A stretch of DNA of 64,000 bases, from assembly GCA_020636835.1 (NCBI GenBank), contig JACJXC010000007.1:1-64000 (forward strand), in the 5' to 3' direction. This DNA is from Bacteroidales bacterium. GTDB lineage: Bacteria > Bacteroidota > Bacteroidia > Bacteroidales > Tenuifilaceae. Both the position numbers and the translations under genes were made by a program. Below are positions 51,982 through 60,924 of this stretch, piece after piece (position 1 is the first letter of the stretch; the number at the start of each line of letters is the position of its first letter). The notes below the pieces were generated by a model. It made no database searches. It had not been told where the DNA came from and saw nothing but the letters and a program-made list of their open reading frames with translations.

Positions 51982-54900
51982 ATGCGACTGATTGTTAGTA
52001 TACTATTTTTATTACTTGGAGCAGAAATATGCAATTCGCAACCCATATCGAATCGGATAATTGACTGGGGCGAAAAGAGTTATCAAACAGAATTGGGCGC
52101 AAAATCCTTTTTGTGGTTCAACAACGCGGTGTACCCCGACCACGAAACTATGGCTCCAGTGTACTTTGAACTACTACCAATCGATGAGAATATCAACTTC
52201 GAGAATATCATCATCGAAATTAATGATGAAAAATGGTGCGAACTAAACGAGACCGAGACAATACTAATACGCTATCCGGAGAAAATTGTCAACCAGAAGT
52301 TTTACTACTCCATAGCACGGCAAGGTGGTATCCCATTTGCACAGCTGTCCGTGCCGGCAATAAGACGGGGTGCTAACGATAAATTCGAGAAACTAACCGC
52401 TTTTTCGGTAACAATTAAGGAAACACAACAAAAAAGCATTGCTACACCAGTAAAATCGATACTCACAACCAAAACTTCATCGGTACTCCAATCGGGGAAT
52501 TGGGTGAAAATTAATGTCGATAAAAGTGGCGTGTACAAAATAACATACGCCGAGCTACAGGCAAACGGATTAAGCAACCTCGCCAACATAAGCGTATGGG
52601 GCAATGGCGGCAAAGCCCTTCCCTACATGAACAACAAGCCAAGCCCCGACGATCTGATTTCGATACCTATATATATTGAGAAAGGATCCGATGGGATATT
52701 CAACCAGAACGATTACATCCTATTCTACGCCGAGGGGCCAAATACTCTGAGATACGACGAAACCGAGGGAATTTGGACCACAGAGCAACACCCCTATTCC
52801 AGCAAAGCCCACTACTTTTTAACCACCGATAAGTCCCAAAACATAATGAGTACAGGGGATACCCCATCGGAACCCGCCACAAGAACAACAACCGCTTACG
52901 ATGCCATCGTAACATTCGAGAAAAACGACACCAACCTGGTAAAATCGGGAAGAGAGTGGTTTGGGGAGATGTTCGATATCACAACCACACAAACCTACAA
53001 CACCAACCTTGCCAACCCAGAAATGGGGAGTACCCTGAAGGTGTGGCTCAGAGCCTGCGCCAGATCGACGGCGGAAAGCAGCTACCTACTAAAAGCAAAC
53101 TCCACAAACCTGGGCTACCTGACTTTAGGTGCAATTACCGTTGGCGACGAACTTGCCGATTTGGTTTCCGTTGATAGTAAGGTATTCAGCACATCAATTC
53201 CATCGGGCAACCTCACATTAGGACTCACCTACAATAAGGCCAACAGCGCATCGATCGGCTGGCTCGATTTTATCACCGTAAACGCAAGGCAAACCCTAAC
53301 ATATAGCAGCGCTCAGCTATTATTCCACGACAACCAATCCGTTGCAACGGGGGCTATAACCCAATTCACATTACAAAATGCAAATCAAAGCGTTCAAATA
53401 TGGGATGTTACGGATGTTAACAAAACAAAGCGAATCGCCACCCAGCCCAATGCGGGAAGTTTAATTTTTAAGCAGAAAACCGACACTATCAAGCATTTTA
53501 TCGCATTTGAACCCTCCAACGCCTACACTGTAAGTTTTGTGGGGAGTGTGGGAAACCAAAACCTACATGGGTTAGCTCAACCCAATATGGTTATTGTTGC
53601 ACATCCCCTGTTTATGGCGCAAGCACAGGAACTGGCAGCTATACATCAGGCAAACGACGGGCTAAGCGTAGCAGTAATTACCCCCGAACAGGCCTACAAC
53701 GAGTTTTCGTCGGGAAACCCCGATGTTGGAGCTATTCGTAACCTCATGCGAATGCTCTACCAAAGAGCCACCAATGATAACGAACGTCCCAAATACTTAC
53801 TCCTTTTTGGGGATGGATCGTACAACAACATCTCCTCAAAAAGTGGAAACACCAACCTGATACTCACCTACCAGTCGGATTACTCAATAAACAAAGCCGA
53901 ATCGTTTGTTAGCGACGATTTTTTCGGACTGCTCGACGAGAACGAGGGTGGAGCCGACGGCTTACTCGATGTTGGAATTGGGAGAATACCCGCAAAATCT
54001 ACCGATGAGGCAAACGCTGTTATCAACAAAATTAAACAATACCTAAGCACCGAGAACCTGGGCGACTGGCAAAATCAACTCTGCTTTATTGGCGACGATG
54101 AGGATAGCAACACCCACATGCAAGATGCGAATAATCTATCCAACTACATTCGCGATAATCACCCAGAATACAATATCAAAAAGATCTTTTTTGATGCCTA
54201 TAACCAGGAAACATCATCAACAGGGGCTAGCTACCCCGAGGCTACCAATGCAATTAACACCACCGTAAATAATGGAGCTCTACTCATAAACTACACAGGG
54301 CATGGCAACGAGCGCTGGCTTGCGCACGAAAAGGTGGTAATGCTCAACGACGTACTATCGTGGAAAAACATGAAAGCACTTCCGCTATTTGTTACCGCCA
54401 CATGCGAATTTAGCCGGTTCGACGATTACAACTTAACATCAACCGGTGAATGGATTCTCCTATCGCCCAACGGCGGGGGAATTGCCCTGCTCTCCACCAC
54501 GCGCCTTGTGTACTCGAGCCCAAACTATGTTCTTAACTATAATTTTATAAAAACACTCTTCACCCTTAACCCTGCGGATAACTCGTATTACAGGCTGGGC
54601 GACCTGGTAAAAATATCCAAAAACCTATCGGGGAGCGGTTATAATAAACGTAATTTCAGTTTACTAGGCGACCCTGCTCTAAAATTACGGAATCCCAATC
54701 TAAAAATGGAGCTACTCACCGTTAATGGAAAAACAATGGGAGAACCGCTCGACACACTGAAAGCCCTGTCGGAAGTAACTATCACCGGACAGGTTACAAA
54801 CTTTAGCGGCGATTTGATGGACAACTTCGACGGCATAACCACCGTTACAGTATTCGATAAAAACAAAAGCATAACCACCCTTGCCAACGACGGGGGTACT

Positions 54901-55785
54901 CCCCTAACATTCGAATCCCGAGAAAATGTGCTATACAAGGGTAACGCCACTGTTCAGAATGGGATATTCGAAGTATCGTTCATTATCCCCAAAGATATAA
55001 ACTACCAATACGGTGTAGGCCGAATCAGCCTTTTTGCCACCAACAACACCCAAACAGCCCTAGGTTATAATGAGTCGATAATTGTTGGCGGCGTTAGTAA
55101 TACCACGTGGAACGACAACACCGGGCCCGTAATTGAACTATATTTAAACGATGAAAACTTTAAATCGGGCGGAATTTGCGATCCCAACCCCAAGCTATTC
55201 ATTAAACTCTACGACGAAAGCGGAATAAACACCACAGGAATAGGAATTGGACACGATTTAATAGCTACCATTACCGACAACAATACCAATATCCAGAGTT
55301 ACAACCTCAATAACTACTACAAATCCGATATAAATAGCCACCAAAGCGGAAGCATAGAGTACCAACTATCCGCCCTTTCCGAAGGGAATAAAACGCTAAC
55401 CGTAAAAGCTTGGGATATATACAACAACAGCTCGGAGGCCGAAATCACATTCGTTGTAACATCGGGAAATCATCTAATTCTGAAAAACTTCTACAGCTAT
55501 CCAAACCCATTCGCCGATAAAACCTCGATGTACTTTGAGCACAACCAACCCGAATCGGAATTCAACATCGAGGTACAAATTTACAATCTGGCCGGAATGC
55601 TGGTTCACGTGCAACGCTACAACATTCCCCCCAGCGGAAATTACCGAATTGGGCCACTGGACTGGACCGGAACCAACAACAATGGCAGTATGCTAAGCCG
55701 AGGGATGTACATCTGCAAACTGATTGTACGCTCATCTACAGGGGGTAGCGCACATCTTCAGCAAAAACTCATAATAGCCAGGTAA
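51982..55785 (+). CDS. porU: Type IX secretion system sortase PorU
   Basis: A 1267-residue gingipain-like C25 cysteine peptidase that removes the C-terminal signal of T9SS cargo and attaches the cargo to A-LPS on the cell surface. A signal peptide (MRLIVSILFLLLGAEICNSQ) precedes an N-terminal beta domain and the C25 domain at about residues 530-900. The catalytic His is in LLINYTGHGNERW and the Cys in LFVTATCEFSRFDDY. A C-terminal sorting-like domain follows (YSYPNPFADKTSMYF, LSRGMYICKLIV). ATG 51982 begins the signal peptide. It is followed by porV. Confidence 0.95.
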   Translation: MRLIVSILFLLLGAEICNSQPISNRIIDWGEKSYQTELGAKSFLWFNNAVYPDHETMAPVYFELLPIDENINFENIIIEINDEKWCELNETETILIRYPEKIVNQKFYYSIARQGGIPFAQLSVPAIRRGANDKFEKLTAFSVTIKETQQKSIATPVKSILTTKTSSVLQSGNWVKINVDKSGVYKITYAELQANGLSNLANISVWGNGGKALPYMNNKPSPDDLISIPIYIEKGSDGIFNQNDYILFYAEGPNTLRYDETEGIWTTEQHPYSSKAHYFLTTDKSQNIMSTGDTPSEPATRTTTAYDAIVTFEKNDTNLVKSGREWFGEMFDITTTQTYNTNLANPEMGSTLKVWLRACARSTAESSYLLKANSTNLGYLTLGAITVGDELADLVSVDSKVFSTSIPSGNLTLGLTYNKANSASIGWLDFITVNARQTLTYSSAQLLFHDNQSVATGAITQFTLQNANQSVQIWDVTDVNKTKRIATQPNAGSLIFKQKTDTIKHFIAFEPSNAYTVSFVGSVGNQNLHGLAQPNMVIVAHPLFMAQAQELAAIHQANDGLSVAVITPEQAYNEFSSGNPDVGAIRNLMRMLYQRATNDNERPKYLLLFGDGSYNNISSKSGNTNLILTYQSDYSINKAESFVSDDFFGLLDENEGGADGLLDVGIGRIPAKSTDEANAVINKIKQYLSTENLGDWQNQLCFIGDDEDSNTHMQDANNLSNYIRDNHPEYNIKKIFFDAYNQETSSTGASYPEATNAINTTVNNGALLINYTGHGNERWLAHEKVVMLNDVLSWKNMKALPLFVTATCEFSRFDDYNLTSTGEWILLSPNGGGIALLSTTRLVYSSPNYVLNYNFIKTLFTLNPADNSYYRLGDLVKISKNLSGSGYNKRNFSLLGDPALKLRNPNLKMELLTVNGKTMGEPLDTLKALSEVTITGQVTNFSGDLMDNFDGITTVTVFDKNKSITTLANDGGTPLTFESRENVLYKGNATVQNGIFEVSFIIPKDINYQYGVGRISLFATNNTQTALGYNESIIVGGVSNTTWNDNTGPVIELYLNDENFKSGGICDPNPKLFIKLYDESGINTTGIGIGHDLIATITDNNTNIQSYNLNNYYKSDINSHQSGSIEYQLSALSEGNKTLTVKAWDIYNNSSEAEITFVVTSGNHLILKNFYSYPNPFADKTSMYFEHNQPESEFNIEVQIYNLAGMLVHVQRYNIPPSGNYRIGPLDWTGTNNNGSMLSRGMYICKLIVRSSTGGSAHLQQKLIIAR

Positions 55786-55831
55786 TATTTTTAATATTTT
55801 ACCGTTATCGAATTTGTTATACACAAATCAT

Positions 55832-55839
55832 TAAATTTG
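55832..55839 (+). promoter_or_regulatory. -7 element TAAATTTG upstream of porV
   Basis: TAAATTTG matches the consensus and lies 18 nt before the porV ATG. TTTG at 55813-55816 is only 15 nt upstream. porV may thus have its own promoter as well as readthrough from porU. Confidence 0.4.
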
Positions 55840-55857
55840 CCGATTAAATTTATTTCT

Positions 55858-57060
55858 ATGTTCAAATCAACAATAAAAACAATTTGTATCGCACTGTTAC
55901 TTGTAACAATCATGGGAAAAGCCTATGCTCAGGTTAATGTCGATTCGCTTGGCGGAGGGCTCAATGCGCTCAAGGTAGCCGTTACATTCTTAACCATAGC
56001 CCCCGACTCGCGCGCCAGCGCAATGGGGGATGTAGGTGTGGCCACCTCACCCGATGCCAACTCGCAATACTGGAACCCCGCAAAATACCCATTCACCAAT
56101 AAACAGTGGGGCGTTTCGTTCTCGTACACACCCTGGCTCCGCAATCTGGTTGACGATATTAACCTGTCGTACCTCTCCGGGTACTACAAACTGGATAATC
56201 TGCAAACCATTAGTGGATCGTTAAAATACTTTGCCATGGGCGAGGTTTACTTTACAAATAACGTAGGACAATCGATGAAAACGTCTAATCCCAACGAGTT
56301 CTCGGTTGACTTTGGCTACTCGCGCAAATTCTCCGATCACATTTCCGGAGCATTAACATTCCGCTATATTCGCTCCGATTTAACCGGAGGATACTCGCAA
56401 CAGGGCAGCTCCTCGGCAAAAGCGGGATCATCCTTTGCCGCCGACATTGCCATGTACTACCAACAGCCCGTTCGGATTGATGCCAAGAGCGGCGAAATGG
56501 CCTTCGGTTTCAACGTGTCGAACATCGGCTCCAAACTATCGTACAACGACGATGCGATTAAAGATTTTATTCCCATAAACCTTCGACTTGGTGGACGTAT
56601 CTCTCTGGATCTGGATCAGTACAACTCCGTATCATTTGCCCTCGACGCCAATAAGCTATTGGTTCCCACACCACCCATATACGCAACAGTTGAAAATGAA
56701 ACGGTTATTGTTAAAGGTAAGGATCCCAACGTACCCGTTGTGCAGGGCATGCTCCAATCGTTCTACGATGCCCCCGGCGGAATGAAAGAAGAACTTAAGG
56801 AAATATACTACTCCACCGGGTTGGAGTACTGGTATGCCAAGCAATTTGCAATTCGGGCCGGCTATTTCTACGAACACAAGGATAAGGGGAATCGGAAATA
56901 CATCACCCTGGGCGCCGGGTTACGGTACAACATCTTCAACATCGATTTTTCGTACCTAATCCCCACCGGAGGGTTTAACAGCCCAATGGCCAACACCCTA
57001 CGGTTCTCCCTATCGTTCGACTTTGAGCCCACCCGTGGGAATGGGAAAAAGAAAAAATAG
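55858..57060 (+). CDS. porV: Type IX secretion system outer membrane protein PorV
   Basis: A 400-residue FadL-like 14-strand barrel that collects cargo from the translocon and delivers it to the PorU attachment complex. The signal peptide (TICIALLLVTIMGKAYAQ) is followed by the family block LKVAVTFLTIAPDSRASAMGDVGVATSPDANSQYWNPAKYPF and strong beta periodicity to the end. ATG 55858 gives a normal signal peptide. The order porU-porV-ispF is also known from Porphyromonas. Confidence 0.95.
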   Translation: MFKSTIKTICIALLLVTIMGKAYAQVNVDSLGGGLNALKVAVTFLTIAPDSRASAMGDVGVATSPDANSQYWNPAKYPFTNKQWGVSFSYTPWLRNLVDDINLSYLSGYYKLDNLQTISGSLKYFAMGEVYFTNNVGQSMKTSNPNEFSVDFGYSRKFSDHISGALTFRYIRSDLTGGYSQQGSSSAKAGSSFAADIAMYYQQPVRIDAKSGEMAFGFNVSNIGSKLSYNDDAIKDFIPINLRLGGRISLDLDQYNSVSFALDANKLLVPTPPIYATVENETVIVKGKDPNVPVVQGMLQSFYDAPGGMKEELKEIYYSTGLEYWYAKQFAIRAGYFYEHKDKGNRKYITLGAGLRYNIFNIDFSYLIPTGGFNSPMANTLRFSLSFDFEPTRGNGKKKK

Positions 57061-57112
57061 CCAACCTGGTCTTTATTCAAAACACCTAGACACTACTGAT
57101 AAAAACTAAACG

Positions 57113-57592
57113 ATGAAGATACGAGTGGGGTTTGGATACGATGTGCATCGGCTTGAGGAAGGCTTTCAATTCTGGCTTGGAGGAATTCGGATTGACCACA
57201 CCAAGGGATCGGTTGGTCATTCCGATGGCGACACCCTTATCCATGCCATCTGCGACGCCATGCTGGGTGCGGCTAACCTTCGGGATATTGGATTCCAGTT
57301 TCCCGATAATGACCCGCAGCTCAAGGGTATCGATAGCAAAATACTGCTCCGTCAAACACTTCAACTGGTTAAAAGTAAAGGGTTCAGCATAGGGAATATC
57401 GACTCTACGATATGCCTACAACGCCCTAAGGTAAAGGATTACATATCCACTATGCAATCCACACTGGCATCGGTTCTGGAAATTGCCGAGGAGGACATCG
57501 CAATTAAAGCCACAACCACCGAGAAACTCGGGTTTACAGGCCGCGAAGAGGGCGTTGAGGCCTACGCGGTAGTGCTTTTGGAAAAAAATTAG
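57113..57592 (+). CDS. ispF: 2-C-methyl-D-erythritol 2,4-cyclodiphosphate synthase
   Basis: A 159-residue trimeric enzyme of the MEP isoprenoid pathway. The zinc-binding residues are in GFGYDVHRLEEG (Asp, His) and GHSDGDTLIHAICDAMLGAANLRDIG (His); ATTTEKLGFTGREEG is the C-terminal signature. No other MEP genes are in the window. Confidence 0.96.
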   Translation: MKIRVGFGYDVHRLEEGFQFWLGGIRIDHTKGSVGHSDGDTLIHAICDAMLGAANLRDIGFQFPDNDPQLKGIDSKILLRQTLQLVKSKGFSIGNIDSTICLQRPKVKDYISTMQSTLASVLEIAEEDIAIKATTTEKLGFTGREEGVEAYAVVLLEKN

Positions 57593-57596
57593 TTCC

Positions 57597-57983
57597 ATGG
57601 GAAACGATTTTGCATTCAACCATAAAACCCTAGTTCTCGGCGCCAGCACCAAGGAGAACCGGTTCTCGCATCTGGCCATTAAAAGCCTAACAAAGCATAA
57701 TGTTGAAGTTGTGGCTATTGGAGCTAATACTGGAATGGTGGGGGGTGTTCCTATTTTAACCAACAAAGTGGAGCCCGGAGACATTCACACCGTAACCCTA
57801 TACCTCAACCCCAAGAATCAAACCGATTACATCGATTATATCATCGCCCTTAAACCCAGGCGAATAATATTCAACCCAGGAACAGAAAACCCGGAACTTC
57901 TCACCAAAGCCCGGGAAAATGGTATAGAGATAACTTTTAACTGCACCCTCGTAATGCTCAATAATGGGAGTTTTTTTCAATGA
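57597..57983 (+). CDS. CoA-binding-domain protein (YccU-like)
   Basis: A 128-residue protein that consists of one Rossmann-like CoA-binding domain: TLVLGASTKENRFSHLAIKSLTKHNVEVVAIG at the start, then VTLYLNPKNQTDYIDYIIALKPRRIIFNPGTENPEL. Homologues of YccU type are common but without known function. It lies 4 bp after ispF and overlaps the thioredoxin gene by 4 bp (ATGA), so the three are probably cotranscribed. Confidence 0.88.
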   Translation: MGNDFAFNHKTLVLGASTKENRFSHLAIKSLTKHNVEVVAIGANTGMVGGVPILTNKVEPGDIHTVTLYLNPKNQTDYIDYIIALKPRRIIFNPGTENPELLTKARENGIEITFNCTLVMLNNGSFFQ

Positions 57984-58309
57984 TTCAAACGATAAACAAT
58001 CGGGCGGAATTTGATACGGCTACACAACTGCCTGCGGCAATTTTTTACATACACACCTCGCGCTGTGCGGTTTGCCACGCCCTACTCCCAAAACTCAACG
58101 AAACAATGACCCGCGATTATCCTGCACTCCCAATCTACACCCTGGACGCCGATAACCTTCAGGAAATTAGCGCTTCACTAAGTGTATTTGCAGCGCCAAC
58201 AATTCTGGTTTACTTCGAAGGCAAGGAATGGATAAGGCTAGCACGCAACATCAACATAAATGCATTTGCGGCTCAACTCCAACGACCATACCAAATACTT
58301 TTTGGCTAA
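57980..58309 (+). CDS. Thioredoxin-family protein
   Basis: A 109-residue thioredoxin-fold protein without signal peptide. The redox motif is CAVC in HTSRCAVCHALLPKLNE, not the classical CGPC, and the cis-Pro is in VFAAPTILVYFEGKE. The altered dipeptide suggests a different redox potential or partner. It is translationally coupled to the CoA-binding protein by an ATGA overlap; its end overlaps the convergent lipoprotein gene by 4 bp. Confidence 0.87.
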   Translation: MIQTINNRAEFDTATQLPAAIFYIHTSRCAVCHALLPKLNETMTRDYPALPIYTLDADNLQEISASLSVFAAPTILVYFEGKEWIRLARNININAFAAQLQRPYQILFG

Positions 58310-58707
58310 TCCTTTGTAAATGTAGCCTTCACCAAGGGATCATTAACACCTCCACCACCAAGCACGGAGTAGTTCCATTCTATAGTTTGCCGAGTTGGGC
58401 TGTAAGTACCACTCCCGTTAAAACTATACGAGTCGATATTGCACCCGGTAAAGGTAAAAACAGAATCGCGCCCCAGTTTAACATAAACTTCGGCATCCAT
58501 CCCCAGGTTATACATATTGTAGATAACGTAAGTGGAATCGCCCACAAATTTATCAACACTAACATTATACACCTTTGAACTATTATCGGATCGGATCTCG
58601 TTGCAGCGCCACAGGCCTATTAAGCCCTCGGAGGTTTCGTTTTTATCGCAACCAACCCCAATAACGATCAGGATAATAGCAATGAATGGCCACGCAGTTT
58701 TTACCAT
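58306..58707 (-). CDS. Small lipoprotein, lipocalin-like
   Basis: A 133-residue putative lipoprotein. The signal peptide ends in a lipobox (LIVIGVGCDKNE). The mature part begins SEGLIGLWRCNEI, a pattern seen in lipocalin-like small lipoproteins of Bacteroidota, and is beta-rich (YNVSVDKFVGDSTYVIYNM, VYVKLGRDSVFTFTG). No function can be assigned. It is convergent with the thioredoxin gene, overlapping it by 4 bp. Confidence 0.7.
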   Translation of the reverse strand: MVKTAWPFIAIILIVIGVGCDKNETSEGLIGLWRCNEIRSDNSSKVYNVSVDKFVGDSTYVIYNMYNLGMDAEVYVKLGRDSVFTFTGCNIDSYSFNGSGTYSPTRQTIEWNYSVLGGGGVNDPLVKATFTKD

Positions 58708-58718
58708 GACATAGATAT

Positions 58719-58756
58719 TTAAAAAGTGGAGAAGGGGGTTAACCCTTCACCACTTT
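58719..58756 (-). terminator. Intrinsic terminator of hutU
   Basis: A 13-bp stem (AAAGTGG and GAAGGG blocks with one A-A mismatch, loop GGTTAA) overlaps the hutU stop codon and is followed on the minus strand by TTTTTAAAT. Confidence 0.75.
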
Positions 58757-60754
58757 ACTGATTATACTATCGTCGGCAATATTGGGAATAGTAACTTTAA
58801 GCAAGGGCGTACGCTCCATCTCGCGTTTAATGGCGAAGATAGCCTCATTATTGCGAGCCCAACTCCTACGGGCAATGCCATTGTTCACATCCCAAAGCAG
58901 CATCATCCTTAAGCGACGATCGGCATCGGACGAGCCATCGAGGGTCATCCCAAAGCCACCGTTTATCACCTCGCCCCAGCCAACACCGCCGCCATTGTGA
59001 ATCGATACCCAGGTAGCCCCACGGAACGAATCGCCAATAACATTCTGAATAGCCATATCGGCGGTAAACTGGGAACCATCGTAGATATTCGAGGTTTCGC
59101 GGTAAGGCGAGTCGGTTCCCGACACGTCGTGATGATCGCGCCCCAGCACAATAGGCGCAGAGATATGCTTATCGAGGATAGCCTTATTGAAAGCCTCCGC
59201 AATTTTGATACGCCCCTCGGCATCGGCATAAAGGATACGAGCCTGCGAGCCAACAACGAGTTTATTGCGCCCAGCCTCACGGATCCAGTGAATATTATCC
59301 TGGAGTTGCCCCTGAATCTCGGCAGGAGCCGTTTTGGCAATACCCTCAAGCACCTCTAGGGCAATGGCATCGGATTTGGCCAGATCGGCAGGATCGGACG
59401 AGGTGCAAACCCAGCGGAATGGTCCAAAACCATAATCAAAAAACATTGGGCCCATAATATCCTGCACGTACGATGGGTAAATGAATGTGCCATTGGGCTT
59501 CATAATATCGGCTCCAGCTCTGCTACTCTCGAGCAGGAACGCATTGCCATAGTCGAAAAAGTACATTCCCCGGGCAGTCATCTGGTTAACCGCTTTAACA
59601 TGGCGACGCAAACTCTCGTAAACCTTCTCCTTGAATAGATCGGGGTTCTCGGCCATCATCCTATTCGACTCCTCAAGGGTTAACCCTGCAGGGTAATACC
59701 CGCCGGCGAATGGGTTATGAAGCGATGTTTGATCGCTACCCAAATCAACCTGAACATTCTCCTTCACCAAACGTTCCCACAAATCCACAATATTACCGAG
59801 GTAAGCAAGCGAAACAGCCTCCTTGTTGGCTGCAGCCTCCCGGATACGAGGAATCATCTCATCTAGGCTGGTAAAAACCTCATCTACCCAGCCCTGGCTA
59901 TGACGTACCTCCACGGCTTTGGGATTAATTTCGGCAACCACGCCAACCACTCCAGCAATAACGGCAGCCTTTGGCTGAGCACCAGACATCCCTCCCAATC
60001 CTGACGATACAAAGATCTTTCCGCGCAAATCGGTTTCACCGGGTTTCAGCATCTTACGCCCCGCATTCAATACGGTGATAGTTGTACCATGCACAATACC
60101 CTGTGGGCCAATGTACATGAACGACCCAGCGGTCATCTGTCCGTACTGAGTAACTCCCAGAGCGTTAAAGCGCTCCCAATCGTCCTTGCTGGAGTAATTG
60201 GGGATCATCATCCCATTGGTAACAACCACTCTGGGGGCATCCTTGTGCGATGGAAAAAGCCCCATGGGATGGCCAGAGTATAATACAAGGGTTTGCTCAT
60301 CGGTCATCTCGGCCAAATACTTCATGGTGAGCAAGTATTGAGCCCAGTTCTGAAATACCGCACCATTCCCACCATAGGTAATCAACTCGTGGGGGTGCTG
60401 AGCCACAGCGTAATCGAGGTTGTTGCTGAGCATCAACATAATTGATGCAGCCTGAATCGATTTATAGGGAAAATCGTGAATGTTACGAGCGTAAATCTTA
60501 TAATCGGGACGGTAGCGGTACATATAAATTCTGCCAAACTCCTCGAACTCGCGGGCAAAATCTTCTGCCAAAACGGCATGATGTTCTGGCTTAAAATACC
60601 GAAGGGCATTTTTTAACGCCAATTTTTTTTCGTCGACAGATAGAATTTTTTTACGTTTTGGAGCATGGTTTACTGTAGTATCCCAAGCCTTAGCGGATGG
60701 TATTCCCTCTGGAATCCCTTGAAGTATCAACTGTTGAAACTCGTCGCGTGTCAT
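58739..60754 (-). CDS. hutU: Urocanate hydratase
   Basis: A 671-residue NAD+-dependent lyase of histidine breakdown that converts urocanate to imidazolone propionate. Family blocks are TYGGNGAVFQNWAQYLLTMKYL, LYSGHPMGLFPSH, FVSSGLGGMSGAQPKAAVIAG (NAD+ site), GSDQTSLHNPFAGGYYPAG and FRWVCTSSDPADL. The length fits the longer form common in Bacteroidota. ATG 60754 is chosen over an in-frame start 30 nt upstream. Other hut genes are not nearby. Confidence 0.96.
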   Translation of the reverse strand: MTRDEFQQLILQGIPEGIPSAKAWDTTVNHAPKRKKILSVDEKKLALKNALRYFKPEHHAVLAEDFAREFEEFGRIYMYRYRPDYKIYARNIHDFPYKSIQAASIMLMLSNNLDYAVAQHPHELITYGGNGAVFQNWAQYLLTMKYLAEMTDEQTLVLYSGHPMGLFPSHKDAPRVVVTNGMMIPNYSSKDDWERFNALGVTQYGQMTAGSFMYIGPQGIVHGTTITVLNAGRKMLKPGETDLRGKIFVSSGLGGMSGAQPKAAVIAGVVGVVAEINPKAVEVRHSQGWVDEVFTSLDEMIPRIREAAANKEAVSLAYLGNIVDLWERLVKENVQVDLGSDQTSLHNPFAGGYYPAGLTLEESNRMMAENPDLFKEKVYESLRRHVKAVNQMTARGMYFFDYGNAFLLESSRAGADIMKPNGTFIYPSYVQDIMGPMFFDYGFGPFRWVCTSSDPADLAKSDAIALEVLEGIAKTAPAEIQGQLQDNIHWIREAGRNKLVVGSQARILYADAEGRIKIAEAFNKAILDKHISAPIVLGRDHHDVSGTDSPYRETSNIYDGSQFTADMAIQNVIGDSFRGATWVSIHNGGGVGWGEVINGGFGMTLDGSSDADRRLRMMLLWDVNNGIARRSWARNNEAIFAIKREMERTPLLKVTIPNIADDSIISKVVKG

Positions 60755-60783
60755 AATGCAATTATTTTGTTTTATAGTTACCA

Positions 60784-60791
60784 CAAAAATA
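60784..60791 (-). promoter_or_regulatory. -7 element TATTTTTG of hutU
   Basis: TATTTTTG on the minus strand matches the consensus and lies 29 nt before the hutU ATG. No standard -33 element is seen. Confidence 0.45.
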
Positions 60792-60883
60792 CAATATTTA
60801 AAACTATTTTGTCCGGGGTAAACATGTCATTAAACAGCATATCAAAAAAAATGAGCACACTTTTTGAGCGAATAGTCGACATG

Positions 60884-60924
60884 TGCGGAATCGAATAATT
60901 GAGCTAAATTTGACAGACTCCGCA
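60884..60924. repeat. Imperfect inverted repeat at the head of the structured region
   Basis: TGCGGA, an A-C mismatch and TC pair with GA and TCCGCA across a 23-nt loop. A second, longer-range pair, TCCG/CGGA with ACATGTC/GACATGT, spans 60812-60889. The repeat directly abuts the outer stem that begins at 60925. Confidence 0.5.
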
